A stretch of DNA of 64,000 bases. Source: Capitulum mitella (Eukaryota; Arthropoda; Thecostraca; Pollicipedomorpha; Pollicipedidae). Location: NCBI GenBank assembly GCA_030062745.1, contig CP099852.1:18533949-18597948 (forward strand), given 5' to 3'. Within the stretch, counting starts at the first letter, position 1. Each line of letters starts with the position of its first letter. This document shows, piece by piece, positions 1 to 13,546 of this stretch. The notes beneath the pieces are model-generated. The model saw nothing but the letters and a program-made list of their open reading frames with translations. It was not told the DNA's origin and did no database searches. Position numbers and translations under genes: made by a program.

Positions 1-889
1 TTAGTGATTGTGATAGATGCAACAAATCTGCTATCTCGGATTTTTCGGAATTTTCCGGGTCATTGACCTAAGGTCAAGCCTATTTTTAACACATGTCGTC
101 GTTTTTTCGGAAACTGACGGAATATTTTATAACATTTTTTTAGTGTAGAATGAAGCAGACATCTAGTTACCGTCACTGGGAAAAGTATCAATGACTTCCA
201 GCCATTGACCTGAGGTCAGGTCACGAATAACTGTAGTCAGCCAAAATGTACCACCGTCAAAATCGGCGATGGATTACTCAGAATGGGTAGAAAATGGCAG
301 AACTAGCTTGCACCGTCGTAAGTAATACCAGGAACCTCAAAAAGTTTGAAAAAGCAGCATATTTTGCAAATAAACAGGCTCTCGCGAACAAAGCTCCGCC
401 AATTGTGTAGATTGATAACTAATGAATTTTTCCAAAATTTAAGCATGGAAAACCATCACAAGAACCTTACTGGTTCTTGTGATGGTTTTCCATGCTTAAA
501 TCAATAAAAAATGATAAAAAAATCAATGATCAATAAATCAATCATGATCAATAAAATTTACATGAATAGGCTTTTTTCGAGAAAATAAAGGAACGCTAAA
601 ATTAGTTTCCGTCAATTTATTACTGCATACGGCTGCGGCGCACGTCGACAGCAGGCGCGAGAATTGCCGTGTCTCTAACTCAACGTTTCGGCGTATATAT
701 TTAACAAATCTGAGAAATAGGATGTGTATCGGCATTTGCGGACCTTTACTTGTGCGCTGGCGCCTTTATTTATGCGTTATTAGTCACAGCTCTTGAGATT
801 CAGGCCATTTCTCGGTGTCATGTAGTCGGCTATGAGAAAACATATATAGGGCGTAAATTGGCTTACATATTACTAATTTAATGTGCGGG
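1..889 (-). mobile_element. piggyBac-type MITE copy E, cut by the window edge
   Basis: This segment is the reverse complement of the backbone of the element at 48270-50600, with clear similarity over its whole length: the 1-440 part matches about 49920-50350 and the 520-875 part matches about 48430-48770. It ends at a TTAACCCGCAC terminus, read on the minus strand, with TTAA at 890-893. The other end lies outside the window. It lacks the 1.1-kb insertion present in the copy at 48270, so it is an empty-site relative. No coding capacity is seen, so it would depend on a transposase from elsewhere. The piggyBac assignment rests on TTAA plus a CCC terminus and is an inference. Confidence 0.7.
437..501. 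repeat. Perfect 30-bp-arm palindrome with 5-bp loop
   Basis: Positions 437-466 and 472-501 are perfect reverse complements separated by TTACT. A TTAA lies near the outer end of each arm. The related element at 48270 has only one arm at this place (48773-48794), so the second arm was gained or lost in one copy. Confidence 0.9.
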
Positions 890-893
890 TTAA

Positions 894-1475
894 TACATCC
901 ATCGCACATGTTTTGAAAAAAAATGGCCCGAGGTTATCTTGGGTCACCGGGCTATGACGTCATTATTGAAGGCTTGCACAGGAATTTTGGCGCCAAATGT
1001 CGGCTTTTTGCTGTTTTAGAGCTATAAGTATGCATGAACGGTAGATGATGGGCATGAAACCGGTTCACAATAGTGGCTTACAAGCGAACAGGTCACTTTA
1101 GGTGCGTCAATGGCCTTTTCGAAGTCAAACAAGGTCAATGGCCCGAGGTGACCTTTTATAACCTTAGAACTTTTCTTTACTAGTCTGTGGCACTGAATAT
1201 GAAAGCGGGACGATTTTAGGCCAATTTGAATCCAGATGTATCGCTTTAACTCCGAAAAAACGATTTATAGCTCCCAATCATCAAGTATGACCTAGCCTAC
1301 AGGGTGATTTGTTGACGTGACGGGATTGTAAGGGGTATCATTGGATTTCTTGGGCACACAGCAATCGAATGCTTTTCGATCCGTCGCGCTAGCTCAATTT
1401 GGGGACAAATGACGAGGGCTGCCTACCATCACCCCGTCATTGGTGCGAGTGAAAATCTCTCCCATCCAGCGAGGG
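894..1475 (+). mobile_element. piggyBac-type repeat family F, copy 1
   Basis: This stretch matches 52455-53030 in the same orientation along its full length. It ends in GCGAGGG followed by TTAA at 1476-1479, so the terminus read inward is TTAACCCTCGC. Its left boundary coincides with the TTAA at 890-893 where copy E ends, which suggests that E inserted into an F element. No gene is seen in it. Confidence 0.6.
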
Positions 1476-1479
1476 TTAA

Positions 1480-2984
1480 GCTATGAAGTTAAATATCAAA
1501 TATTGATGCATGACTGAAAAGACATAAGAAATATCTTCTTTTGTATTGATTGTATTTCGGGCTTTGGTACGCAGAGCAATCCGATGGTTGACCTACCCTT
1601 AAACGCTCCATTCCAACAGAGAGGCATACATTACGGAAATACTCAGGACAACGGGTATGTTAATAGCATCAAAAGAGCCAGATAATGGTCTCCTGCGCCT
1701 TTGCCAGATAGGCTGTGCCGCGTTTCTGGCGGTTCGGCGGAACGGGCTCGATCAGGCGGCTGCTGACCCCGGCTGCCGCCGCCGTCGGAGGCCGGAGAGG
1801 TGGAGAGGTGGAAACGTGGTGAACATCTGCTTTACCGATGGTGGGTCCGAGTTTCAACAGCAAACACGACAGCGGCTCGCTAGCCGCAGGCTGAGGAAAT
1901 GGGAATGAGAAGCACGGCAGTTTAAAACTGTTCCTGGATTTTTGTCCCTTAACTTTGCGTGATTGCTTAACATGGTAACCATTGACTCAAACTGCTATTT
2001 AATATAGCGCCAAAAATATCCATACTGCTTTTTTATTGCCGTACCGATTCCAGACCTTCAGGCCACCATTTTTCACCTGGTTCAGCAAGGTCAGAGGTGG
2101 GTCATTGGGCTCTCAAAACGGAGAGCTATTTCAGTAATCATCGGGCCCTAATAGAAGTCATCCTTTCACTGTGGCCTGTCAAATTTTAGAGGTGACATCG
2201 AAAGTCCCTACCATTGGACAATGAAATCATTATCCTGGTTTGCAGTCAGCACATACATCGTGTATACATGTGAGTCCATCAAGCCCTACCACAAATCGGG
2301 AAATTTTCCCTCCATTTCCGGCAAGACAGGGAATTGCGACGCGTGCCTGGGCTTTTTACTGCGGAATTCCCAACAGTAATCGCTAATCTAGCCCAGCCAC
2401 TTAGCTTTTTCTTTGATGGTTGATTTTCGGAGTCCCACAGAGCGATCACTATGAGAGAAAAATACCAAAGGTTTAGGAGTCCTGATGATATCTCTCAGCG
2501 CCATTTAAATATATATGATTTGCATTTCTTTGAAGAGAGATGGGTGACAGCCTTTATTTTGCTTTTGCCTGGATCTGCTGATTTTAGAGGCCCTTCCAAC
2601 CGCTTCTGACTTTCAAAATGTTAAAATACAATTTTCTATGATGGCTGCTGCCAGCATAATCAAAATATCGCCATCATAATGATCTGTATGAACAACCATC
2701 TTCCAAAGCGTGATGCTCGTAAAGGGTCAATCAGCATAAATAGGAACGGTATTCAGAATATCCGGCAGTCAAATTTTGAACCAGGACTCACCTTTGATCA
2801 CAGCATATTTCTGTTTCTAGTCGTCGCGGAAAATTCCGCGAAAGATCGGCGTCTCCACGACTGGTCGAGATCCCGGGTCCGATATAACGGGACCAAGTAG
2901 GTCCAATTTCAAGACCAAATGGCTTCGATCTTCCTCATGCATTCGCCGGACGTTGGTCGCATATCAGACTCTGCACCAAGGATA
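1480..2984. other. Gene-free stretch
   Basis: Mostly AT-rich unique-looking sequence with a GC-rich patch at about 1700-1880. No exon, known repeat or strong structure was recognised. Confidence 0.5.
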
Positions 2985-2992
2985 TGGTCCTG

Positions 2993-3268
2993 CAGGCACG
3001 TAGCCAAGGAGGGGGGGGGGGCATGGGCACGACGCCCCTCCCGAGCCAAGCGGTCTGCAGTAGATATTTAGCGATTTTGGAGAAATACGGAACAGTGATC
3101 ATATATATGCTATAAAAGGAGACATTATATGCTATTCCTGTGTGTTAAAGATGGGATTCATTGCGTAAAATTGTCCCTTTTTGCTATACCTTTTGCCGTA
3201 AGTCAGAGGTATAAGACAAAGTTTGCCATTGCCACCCCCCATCTGAGGAAATCCTGCCTATGTGCCTG
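2993..3268 (+). mobile_element. hAT-type MITE family G, copy 1
   Basis: The terminal inverted repeats read CAGGCACGTAGCCAAG at the left and, reverse complemented, CAGGCACATAGGCAGG at the right. The element is flanked by a perfect 8-bp target-site duplication, TGGTCCTG, at 2985-2992 and 3269-3276. An 8-bp duplication and a CAG-starting terminus are typical of the hAT superfamily. A G-run and a C-run face each other just inside the left end. Further copies are at 10062 and 33078. It is 276 bp long and non-coding. Confidence 0.85.
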
Positions 3269-3276
3269 TGGTCCTG

Positions 3277-5900
<2,624 letters not shown>

Positions 5901-6032
5901 CCAGGCGTATGTCTCGGGATTCATCATTCAGCGGAAGGTCGAACCACAGAAGTCCAACCTCGGCGAACCTTCCACCGTCTTCAGCGGGCACTGTGCCCAT
6001 CACGAGGAAGCGGCTCCTCCCGGCTGACTCAC

Positions 6033-6200
6033 CTTCTCGTCCCTGGCGATGGCCATCATCCGCTGGTGCTCGTCCCGGGAGAAGTGGAACGCCTCCTGGG
6101 CGTACCCGTTCAGCTCGTCGACCAGCGCCGAGTGCTGCGACGTGGTGGCGCCCACCTTGTGCTTCACCGTGTACAGCACCTCCACGTACAGGTTCTCCCT
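6033..6200 (-). CDS. BAIAP3/Munc13-4-like protein, internal exon
   Basis: This 168-nt exon (56 codons, phase 0 at both ends) is bounded by a CCGTCCGCAG acceptor just above 6200 and an AAG|GTGAGTC donor just below 6033. The peptide begins RENLYVEVLYTVKHKVG and contains YAQEAFHFSRDEHQRM. This resembles the conserved segment that precedes the first C2 domain in BAIAP3 and UNC13D (Munc13-4), whose members share a LYxExLYTVxxxxG....L..YxQxxFxxsxEEH pattern. The family acts in vesicle priming and exocytosis at the plasma membrane; Munc13-4 serves lysosome-related granules and BAIAP3 dense-core vesicles. The C2 and MUN regions are not in the window and should lie further left. I matched the family from memory of its pattern. 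I cannot tell BAIAP3 from Munc13-4 or staccato from so short a piece. Confidence 0.75.
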
Positions 6201-8689
6201 CTGCGGACGGCGGCGCGACGGGGTGAGGCGCTGCGGCGCGTTGGTGTGGTGCTGGGCACCGCAAATGGTGTCTCAGGGTGGGGTCTGGGTTGATGACGGC
6301 AGCTTAAGGTTGGTGGCAGGGGAAGATGCACGCAGTTTCGCTGTGCGAGCGCCGCAGGACATTCTTGGATCTAGTGGAGTAGGCTGATCTTTGTTCTCAA
6401 ATTTTCGGCCTCTTCCTCACCGACATACCCGATTTTCCTTGCAAGTGGTTCTGTGCGCGGAGTAATCAGGTTTGCTGATTCGCAATGGACGTAAATTGCA
6501 AGCAGTTGTTTCAAACGTATTGTGATGCTGCATGAGATACGTGGGTACGTTAGTCTCTGCGACTTGAACATTTTAGCAGCATAGCACCTTGTATCTTAAC
6601 GACTGAACGCATATTAATTTTTGGTAACGCTGCGCGTGATTAATGCGTTAGAAACGTAGAGTGACGACGAAGAATCGTAGCGCTAAATATTTTAGAAGTC
6701 GTCGCGCCCTTAACCCCAAACGTTGCATAAAAACGATACCTACAGTGATCGGGAATTTATTCTTTGAAACCATTTTGAGCCTCGGGGATGGCAAATATTT
6801 TACGAGCCGGAGTCTCTTGAGGTTCTCTCCCTGGCAGACACGCTGCCAGGTGGCTTCGTATTCGACACATCTTCTACAAAACCTCTCACTTTGGAAGGAT
6901 CTAACTTGAATTTAGCGCCTCTTTCGTCTGCTGCCAGTGACCCAGACCAGCAACGTTCCAGAGACTCTCCGCGAATTTATGCACTAAACGGATTTGGAGA
7001 AGCGGGAATGGCTCCATGGTGGCCGCATAAATATGAAGCGGGTTTGGCTGAATGACAAAAGCTGTGGGATATCGGACGAGTAGAACTGAAACAGTCTGGA
7101 GATGCTCTGGTCAAAAATTCGGGTCATTTTTCAAAAAACAGTTTACGCAATAGTTTAAAATTCCTGTCAATTTTCGATACTGAATGTGTGTCCTAACCAT
7201 TAATCAATGAGTCAACTACACATTCACGGTTTGTATACACTTTACTAGTCTTACCACAGAGACCTTCAATGTGACATGTAGTACTCGGCGGAAAAAGAGG
7301 CATCGCTATCCTATAGTAACGTTCAGGAACTGATAACGACATTCCCACCGAATGAATTCGCATTTTGGACCAGTTTAGCTTTCAAGGCAGAGACGCCATT
7401 GTGAAACAAGTTTTGCAAAGTTACGCTGTTAGCAAGCTAATTTATATGCATTGGTACTAAATGCGTCTTGTCGCTGAGGCTGGTCGGTAGACCGGAACCG
7501 GCCACAAGAACTAAATCTATGACTTTTTTGACACGCCTGACTTTCAGATAAACAAAGCTATGCGGAGCGTGCTTTGCGATCTGTGTGAACAGCACTCATG
7601 AAGGTTTCCCTCCTGCCCGCAGTGATCGCGAAGGATATAGTTCACGATGACTGCCGCAAGCATACACGTGCAGTTTTCGTAGCCGCACTGCGCGGTCTTC
7701 CAGAGCAGCCAAGAGAACCTCTTCCGTGATAACACGCGATTTTGTCTGAAACGGTTGTGTAAAATGCGCAACAGTGAACCGGCATCGGAACACGCGGAAC
7801 ACACATTTGGAACATGCGAAGCGCAAGCTTTAGTTTTGGGCGTAACCCTACGGATGGCACAAGTGTGTCCAGAAAACAGCCAATAATCTAGAAACAGCCA
7901 ATATATCCGTTTCTGAAAGAACGAGAATGGAAAAATGAGGGAAATGAATTCCAGTCAGTTCCCCCATCAGTGCTATGACCCAAACATATCATCCTGGATT
8001 AACTGCGGGTTAGAAGTTTGCATGTGCATTAAAATGGCCGGGCATAATTGCCTTCCGATTGCTTTCAGCCACATTAGGCACATAGCAATTAAACTTTAGC
8101 CAATTTCCGCGCATACTAGGACGGTGAATTGTTAATGCCATCGTTACTCACAATAGTTATCGAATCAATGAAACCTCTGCATTGGAGCGCAGAAGGCCCG
8201 TCTTGTGTCGTGAAAGGTCTTGGTAGTAAGTAAATAGCGCACAAATTATTTTACTCATTTGAATAACGCAATTTTGTTCATACTAAGATTCTCCGTTTGT
8301 GATAACCTACGCACCATCCCATATTTATTTCCTACATTTTACTCCCATTTACTCACCTATCGACGCCATTAACGCTACGGCCATTTAGCAAACCACGCAC
8401 CGTTCTAACATGTCAGTCCCAGAACCAAACCCCTAACCATTTCCCGTGACTTAGGTCCTTTCGCCTGCCATTTTGCTTCTCCCTTCATCCCTTAAATCAT
8501 CCATCCCTTCATTCAATTTCAACCCCTAGCCTCCTTGTTCTGCCTTACGACATCTCACCCTGCTCTCGTGCTTCCAGTAGGCGTTCTCTGGCCTCCAACC
8601 ACTGGCCACTGACCTCCAGTCATTGTCCTCTAGCATCGCAGACCCGCGCCCTGACCTCTCATCACCGTCGTCTGACCTCTGCCACCGCC
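6201..8689 (-). other. Inferred intron of the BAIAP3-like gene
   Basis: This is the sequence between the two recognised exons, apart from the minisatellite at 8690-9105. It is largely AT-rich, with no exon or recognised transposon. The splice phase is 0 on both sides. Confidence 0.55.
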
Positions 8690-9123
8690 CTCTGACCTCA
8701 CAGCCCCGCCCTCTGACTTTCTGCTTGCTGTAGACCTCACAGCCCCGCCCTCTGACCTCCTGCTGGGTGATGACCTCACAGCCCCGCCCTTTGACCTCCT
8801 ACTGGATGGTGACATCGCAGCCACACCCTCTGACCTCCTGCTGGGTAATGACCTCACAGCCCCGCCCTCTGACCTCCTGCTGGGGATAACCTCACAGCCC
8901 GCCCTCTGACCTCCTGCTGGGTGACGACCTCACAGCCCCGCCCTCTGACCTCCTGCTGGGTGATGACCTTACAGCTCCTCCCTTTGACCTCCTGCTGGAT
9001 GGTGACCTCGCAGCCACACCCTCTGACCTCCTGCTGGGTGGTGACCTCACAGCCCCGCCCTCTAACCTCCTGCTGGGTGATGACCTCACAGCCCCGCCCT
9101 CTGACCTCCTGCTGGGTGATGAC
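8690..9123 (-). repeat. 39-bp minisatellite at an exon edge
   Basis: About eleven copies of a 39-bp unit, on the plus strand containing CCGCCCTCTGACCTCCTGCT followed by a GGGTGATGACCTCACAG part. Because 39 is divisible by three, the minus strand stays open in the exon's frame for about seven units, giving a 13-residue repeat of the EVRGRGCEVITQQ type, until small deletions near 8886-8900 break it. It starts inside or immediately after the 3' end of the exon at 9106-9447. Confidence 0.9.
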
Positions 9124-9447
9124 CAGTCGGCGCGGCTCAATGCCGGCCGAGACCTCGCTGGGCGGCGGCAGGTCCCGCTGCCGCTCCTCCTCCTTCAGAC
9201 TCTGCATGCGCCGACTCTCCTGGCGCCACGGCAGCGACGCGAACGCCTCGAAGAACGAGCCGTCCGTCTCCTGGATCCTGCGGGCCGAGCGCCGGGTCAG
9301 CTCGGCGGACGTGGCAGCCACGGTGGTGGGGCGGGGTTTTCGATGGAGCTCGGGGACGTGTGGTGTTACGGGAGCGCTTCCGTTCTCAGTATTGTTTGGG
9401 GGGAGGCCGAGGGGGAACACACCCAGCTTCTGCTGGAATTTTGCCTC
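9106..9447 (-). CDS. BAIAP3/Munc13-4-like protein, upstream exon
   Basis: The frame is open from 9447 down into the minisatellite. It contains RRIQETDGSFFEAF, ASLPWRQESRRMQSLKEEE and LPPPSEVSAGIEPRRLVITQ. The DGxxFFE....L....R core resembles the short conserved block upstream of the LYxExLYTV segment in BAIAP3. The chosen 3' end is GAG|GTCAGA at 9106: it gives phase 0, matching the next exon at 6200, but the site is weak and identical sites recur in each 39-bp unit. The 5' end is uncertain. A TAG at 9448-9450 limits it, and GTAG|GAG at 9447 is one possible acceptor, with others near 9395 and 9345. A hAT-type MITE lies 14 bp from the 9447 acceptor. Family membership is moderately sure; the exact boundaries are not. 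Confidence 0.6.
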
Positions 9448-9468
9448 CTACGCTAAATACGAATTGGA

Positions 9469-9620
9469 CAAGGGCGCGGGAATCCGGGAGGGGCGCTACT
9501 TACCACCCCCCCCAAATTTGTTGAAATTTAACACTGACCCTATGCGCGCTGACTGGAAAGAATTGACCTAAGATGCTTCTTTGACCCTCCTCCCAACCGT
9601 GGAGGAGTTCTAGCGCCCCC
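9469..9620 (+). mobile_element. hAT-type MITE family H, copy 1
   Basis: 152 bp with a left end CAAGGGCGCGGGAATCC and a right end that reverse complements to GGGGGCGCTAGAACTCC. It is flanked by the perfect 8-bp duplication GAATTGGA at 9461-9468 and 9621-9628. The interior matches the copies at 10674, 32838 and 58908. A G-run and a C-run lie near the left end. It sits directly upstream of the BAIAP3-like exon on the minus strand. Confidence 0.85.
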
Positions 9621-10061
9621 GAATTGGAGGGTCATGGAGGGACTTTATGAGTGTGTTTTTTTTTTTTTTGGCGGAAGGGGGTTTACGGCAGTTCGAGTAG
9701 TGGGCCATGTTCGAGTAGCGTGGCGGGTTGGAATGTTCCCCTATTAGGGTTCTCACGGATAGCTCGTGAGCGAAATGACACGAAGCGCAAGTTTATGGCA
9801 TCTCTGAAAATAGTTATTTATCTAGCACGTTGTTTAAAGTCAGTTTTGAAAATCGGCCAAACATGTTAAAACAGGCATATGCTCGCAGCAGAGTTTGCTA
9901 TAGCCTTAACTTATCCTGGGAACAGGACGTATCTGGCTACAGCGTTTTCGGGAAAATATGACGTGATGTCTGTATTTAAGAACCCGTCAGAGCTGTGTTC
10001 TACGCAAGTTTAAAAAATCTCAGCCATCCAAATGGCAATCCTGTATCCTCGATGCGATAGT

Positions 10062-10315
10062 TAGGGACCTGGCCAGGGGGGAATGGGAGCCATGCCCCCC
10101 CGAGCCAAGCGGTCTGCACTAGATGCGTACCGATTTCGCAGAAATACATAATAGTGATCATATGTATGCTGCATAAGCAAACATTACAGGTATGTTTTCC
10201 TGTGCATTAAACATGGGGTAAATTACATAAAATTGCTGCTTTTTCTAGTAAATTTCGTCATATGCAAGTGGCCAATGGCAAAATTTGGCATTTGGCTCCC
10301 CTCGCTACGTGCCTG
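10062..10315 (+). mobile_element. hAT-type MITE family G, copy 2
   Basis: 254 bp with close similarity to the copies at 2993 and 33078, including the CCGAGCCAAGCGGTCTGCAC block and the TTTCCTGTGCATTAAA block. The flanks GCGATAGT (10054-10061) and GCTACAGT (10316-10323) agree at six of eight positions, consistent with an aged 8-bp duplication. A GGGGGG...CCCCCCC pair lies inside the left end. Confidence 0.8.
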
Positions 10316-10673
10316 GCTACAGTGACAATGAGCTGAATTACGCTGTACTGCCCAGGGCGAACCGGCAACATCGCGAATGACGTCATTATCCAGGCTTTTT
10401 ACACTCACGGCACATAGATGGCGCTAGTTCTCATGTGCGGGGATAGACTGCGCCGCATGATTTCCTTGTGGCACGGAACAGCATCTCTCAATCCACGATC
10501 TGCTAGTGGCGCGGAATGACACGAACTTCTCGTTGTCCTTCTCGTAAGTGACAGAGCAAGAAATCGTTCCTTCCTAACATTGCTGCTGGCCCAGATGGCG
10601 AGCAAGAGTACCAGTCCAGGTACATACCAGCGCTTTTGGTATATCGATGCCCGTTGAAAACAACGGGAATGCA

Positions 10674-10789
10674 CATGGGCGCAGGAACAAGGTGGGGGAA
10701 CATTCCCCCACTTTTGGGGGAAATTTCACATTAACCCCATGGGAAAACTGTCCTTGGCCCCACTTTTTCTGGATGCTCCTACGCCCCAG
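10674..10789 (+). mobile_element. hAT-type MITE family H, short copy 4
   Basis: 116 bp. The termini CATGGGCGCAGGAAC and, reverse complemented, CTGGGGCGTAGGAGC form the inverted repeat. It is flanked by the perfect 8-bp duplication GGAATGCA at 10666-10673 and 10790-10797. It holds a GTGGGGGAACATTCCCCCAC hairpin just inside the left end, and its body resembles the family-H copies. Confidence 0.85.
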
Positions 10790-10798
10790 GGAATGCAC

Positions 10799-13083
10799 GT
10801 CAAACATCGAACACAACCGAACATCGCGATGCTTGAATAAATATGTTCGATATGACTTTCTCAGCAGAACAAGAAACTTTCAAAGAATCTGGGAAGCTAA
10901 CACGGTGCCTTTGTGAGACGAGAGTGGTGAAGAAGCTAAGCCGAGGGAAAAACGTCGGACTTTTGATCTTGGCTTCCGGCGCCCCCCATTCGATGGAACT
11001 CTTCCGTTCCGGCCAGTGGAACTGCATCGGTGCCTTAGCGAAGAAAATTCCTGCAGGCCTGGGAATTCTGCGCAAGGACTGTTGCTCTGCCAACACTTTT
11101 TCTACACTGTCACACGTGACGCTCGCGTGCGCGGTGATCAGCGTGCTGTAAACACGCCAGAGGGAAGACATTTTCTCCCTAATTTCCCGTCGAACTGTGC
11201 AATTATTTCACGCACGCAAATTGCGCCGAAAAAGTTTAAGACCAAAGCAAGACGGCCTGACAGCTATGCCACACAGTGTCAGGGTGCCGGCAGACGTCTG
11301 CCTGATCTGACACAGCCTGACACAGCCTGACACGGTCCGACACGGCCTGATGCGGCCTGATGCGGGCCGGCTGAGGCGGGCCTCCACCCACACCTGAGCG
11401 GTCAGAGAGCGGGGTGACTCATCAAGGTCATCGAAAGGCTATTGATCCCTGTACCTGGGAACGCGGTCCGCCCGAGATCCCAAACTGGCGTCGCAGCCGG
11501 CTGCGCCAGGCCGCGGGGATGATGGCCGGATCTGGTGACACGCTATGCAGTCCTCATGCGAGATGTCTCGATTTCAGAGGAACTGCATGGTCGCACGAGA
11601 CGTCCCGTTCCATTTGTGATCGCGCCGCGATCGGCGAAATTGGATTTTCAAGAGCTGGTGCCCGTTCAGAGGAGGGACTTCCGATTATAAGCAAGAATCG
11701 GTTTCTTCGGGGATGAAGCGTGGTACTGAAATGATGCAGGGACTGTGTTGGTCGAGGATAGAACGCTGAAAATATTGTAGTAACTTCGTCTTCCAGGAAG
11801 TCGTCTACTAAAACTGTTAAAAGTGAAAAAAACCGCTGATGAAAATGAGACTATTATCGTTCAGTTCTCTCACACTGGCTTGACTCTGTCAATATTTAAA
11901 ACAACAAAAACAAACGTAAATATATGCAAGGACTGAAAGCCAAGCCACAAAGCATTAAAAACGAAAGAATGTTGTCAACATTCATTTGCATGCATATATT
12001 TCCGTTACGACCAATTGCGTTTTAGATTTCGTCGACGCAGTCCACGTACCCTGAGGAGATCGTGTTTCCCGGGGGCAGCTCGGGAAGCTTGTTGCTTGCG
12101 CGCACCGCCAGCATAGCGCTTTTTGCACAAAAACCGTACACAGATCAATATTTCGCCACCGTATGGCTTCACATCCACGCCGTGCGACCACGCAAGCTGG
12201 GGCGGCGGGGCGGCGGAAATCGGCGGCAGTTACGAGCCAAGTTGGGCCGTAACGGGCGTGACGCGTGACGCAAATGGGCGGCGGCCGCGGACGTAAAAAC
12301 ACAGCTCTTTCACCGCTCCCTCGGGGCACAGAAGACCGGCCGCGCCCGCGGCCGACCGCGGCCGATCCGTACAGTGGCTGACACGGAAACCCCGCGCGCC
12401 GGCCCGCTGGTAAAACACTTGTTGCCGTCGCGGCGAAACGACGGCGGGTTCGGCCTCATGAGCCGAACTGTTATATGAGCCGGCTGGTGGCCGTTAAAGG
12501 CCCACGGCCGGCTTAATGGGAGGGAAGATTATCGGCATAAACTGGCGTGCCAGAGCCTCATTCCAAACCAACAATTATTTTAAATCGCAACCGAAAAGAG
12601 CGAGCTGCTTCCCACTGTTACATTTATCGGTGAATAAGTGTTTCCCAAAGTTCGCAGGGCCAGAGCGATTTTTGGCAGTTTCTTTCCACGAAAATCTTCG
12701 AGGTAATCCAAGGTCGGTCGGGCCGCCGCACGGACTGGCCCGAGTGCTGCACACGCCTGGTCGCGACCTCCGGAAGCTGCGCCCGAGCGCCGCTTAGTCC
12801 CAAACCCTTCAGCGGCTCTCCGTCGGCGCGGACGGCCGGATCTCTGCCAGACAGCGTACTCCGAGAAACACGCACGTCGGAACGGGCGCCGGCCGGGCGG
12901 GCCCGGGACTCGACTCGCCCCCCCTCCCCCGAGTGGCGTCTCCCGGCCAGCATGCAGCGGACGTCCGGCGCCAGAGCACGACTGCTGAACGGCAGACTGG
13001 CGGCCGCAGAACAAAGGATGAGAAAGCAGTGATGTCGTTTAACGTAGATGATTTCTCTCAACTTTTTTATTTATTATTTTTAT

Positions 13084-13085
<2 letters not shown>
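10799..13085. other. Gene-free stretch with CpG-rich patch
   Basis: Includes a short 10-bp tandem repeat at about 11301-11370 and a strongly CpG-rich patch at about 12170-12990, where frames are open on both strands. No exon was recognised. The patch could be a promoter or 5' exon, but no start codon context or homology supports one. Confidence 0.5.
11301..11370. repeat. 10-bp tandem repeat
   Basis: About seven units based on CCTGACACAG, drifting to CCTGATGCGG at the right end. Confidence 0.85.
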
Positions 13086-13127
<42 letters not shown>

Positions 13128-13472
13128 TTATTATGTTGTTGCGATTAATTTATTTACTTCTTTCTATTTAAAATTTTAACAACGAGATTTTCAGTTTTTT
13201 TTATCATTTACAAAAAATCTGAATATCCTCATATATATATATATATATATACGCATATTATATGGATAAGTATAGATATACATGACATGTACATAGATAG
13301 ACAGGTAGATGGATAGACGGATATATATATATATATATCCGTATAAGTCGTGTATATATATACATGTACAAGTACAAGTGTATGTACATGTATGTATATA
13401 TGTGTATATATATGTATGTATATATATATAGTGTATGTACAAGTACAAGTGTAGTACAGTTATGTACAAGTC

Positions 13473-13530
<58 letters not shown>

Positions 13531-13546
13531 GACTTGTACATAACTG
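13086..13546. repeat. AT-rich microsatellite cluster ending in a 90-bp palindrome
   Basis: (AT)n tracts lie at about 13086-13125, 13231-13251, 13321-13338 and 13476-13527, linked by TATG/TACA-rich sequence with repeated ACAAGTACAAGTGTA. The last tract is framed by perfect 19-bp inverted arms (CAGTTATGTACAAGTCGTG at 13457-13475 and its complement at 13528-13546). With the self-complementary AT core, this makes a 90-bp perfect palindrome. Confidence 0.95.
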
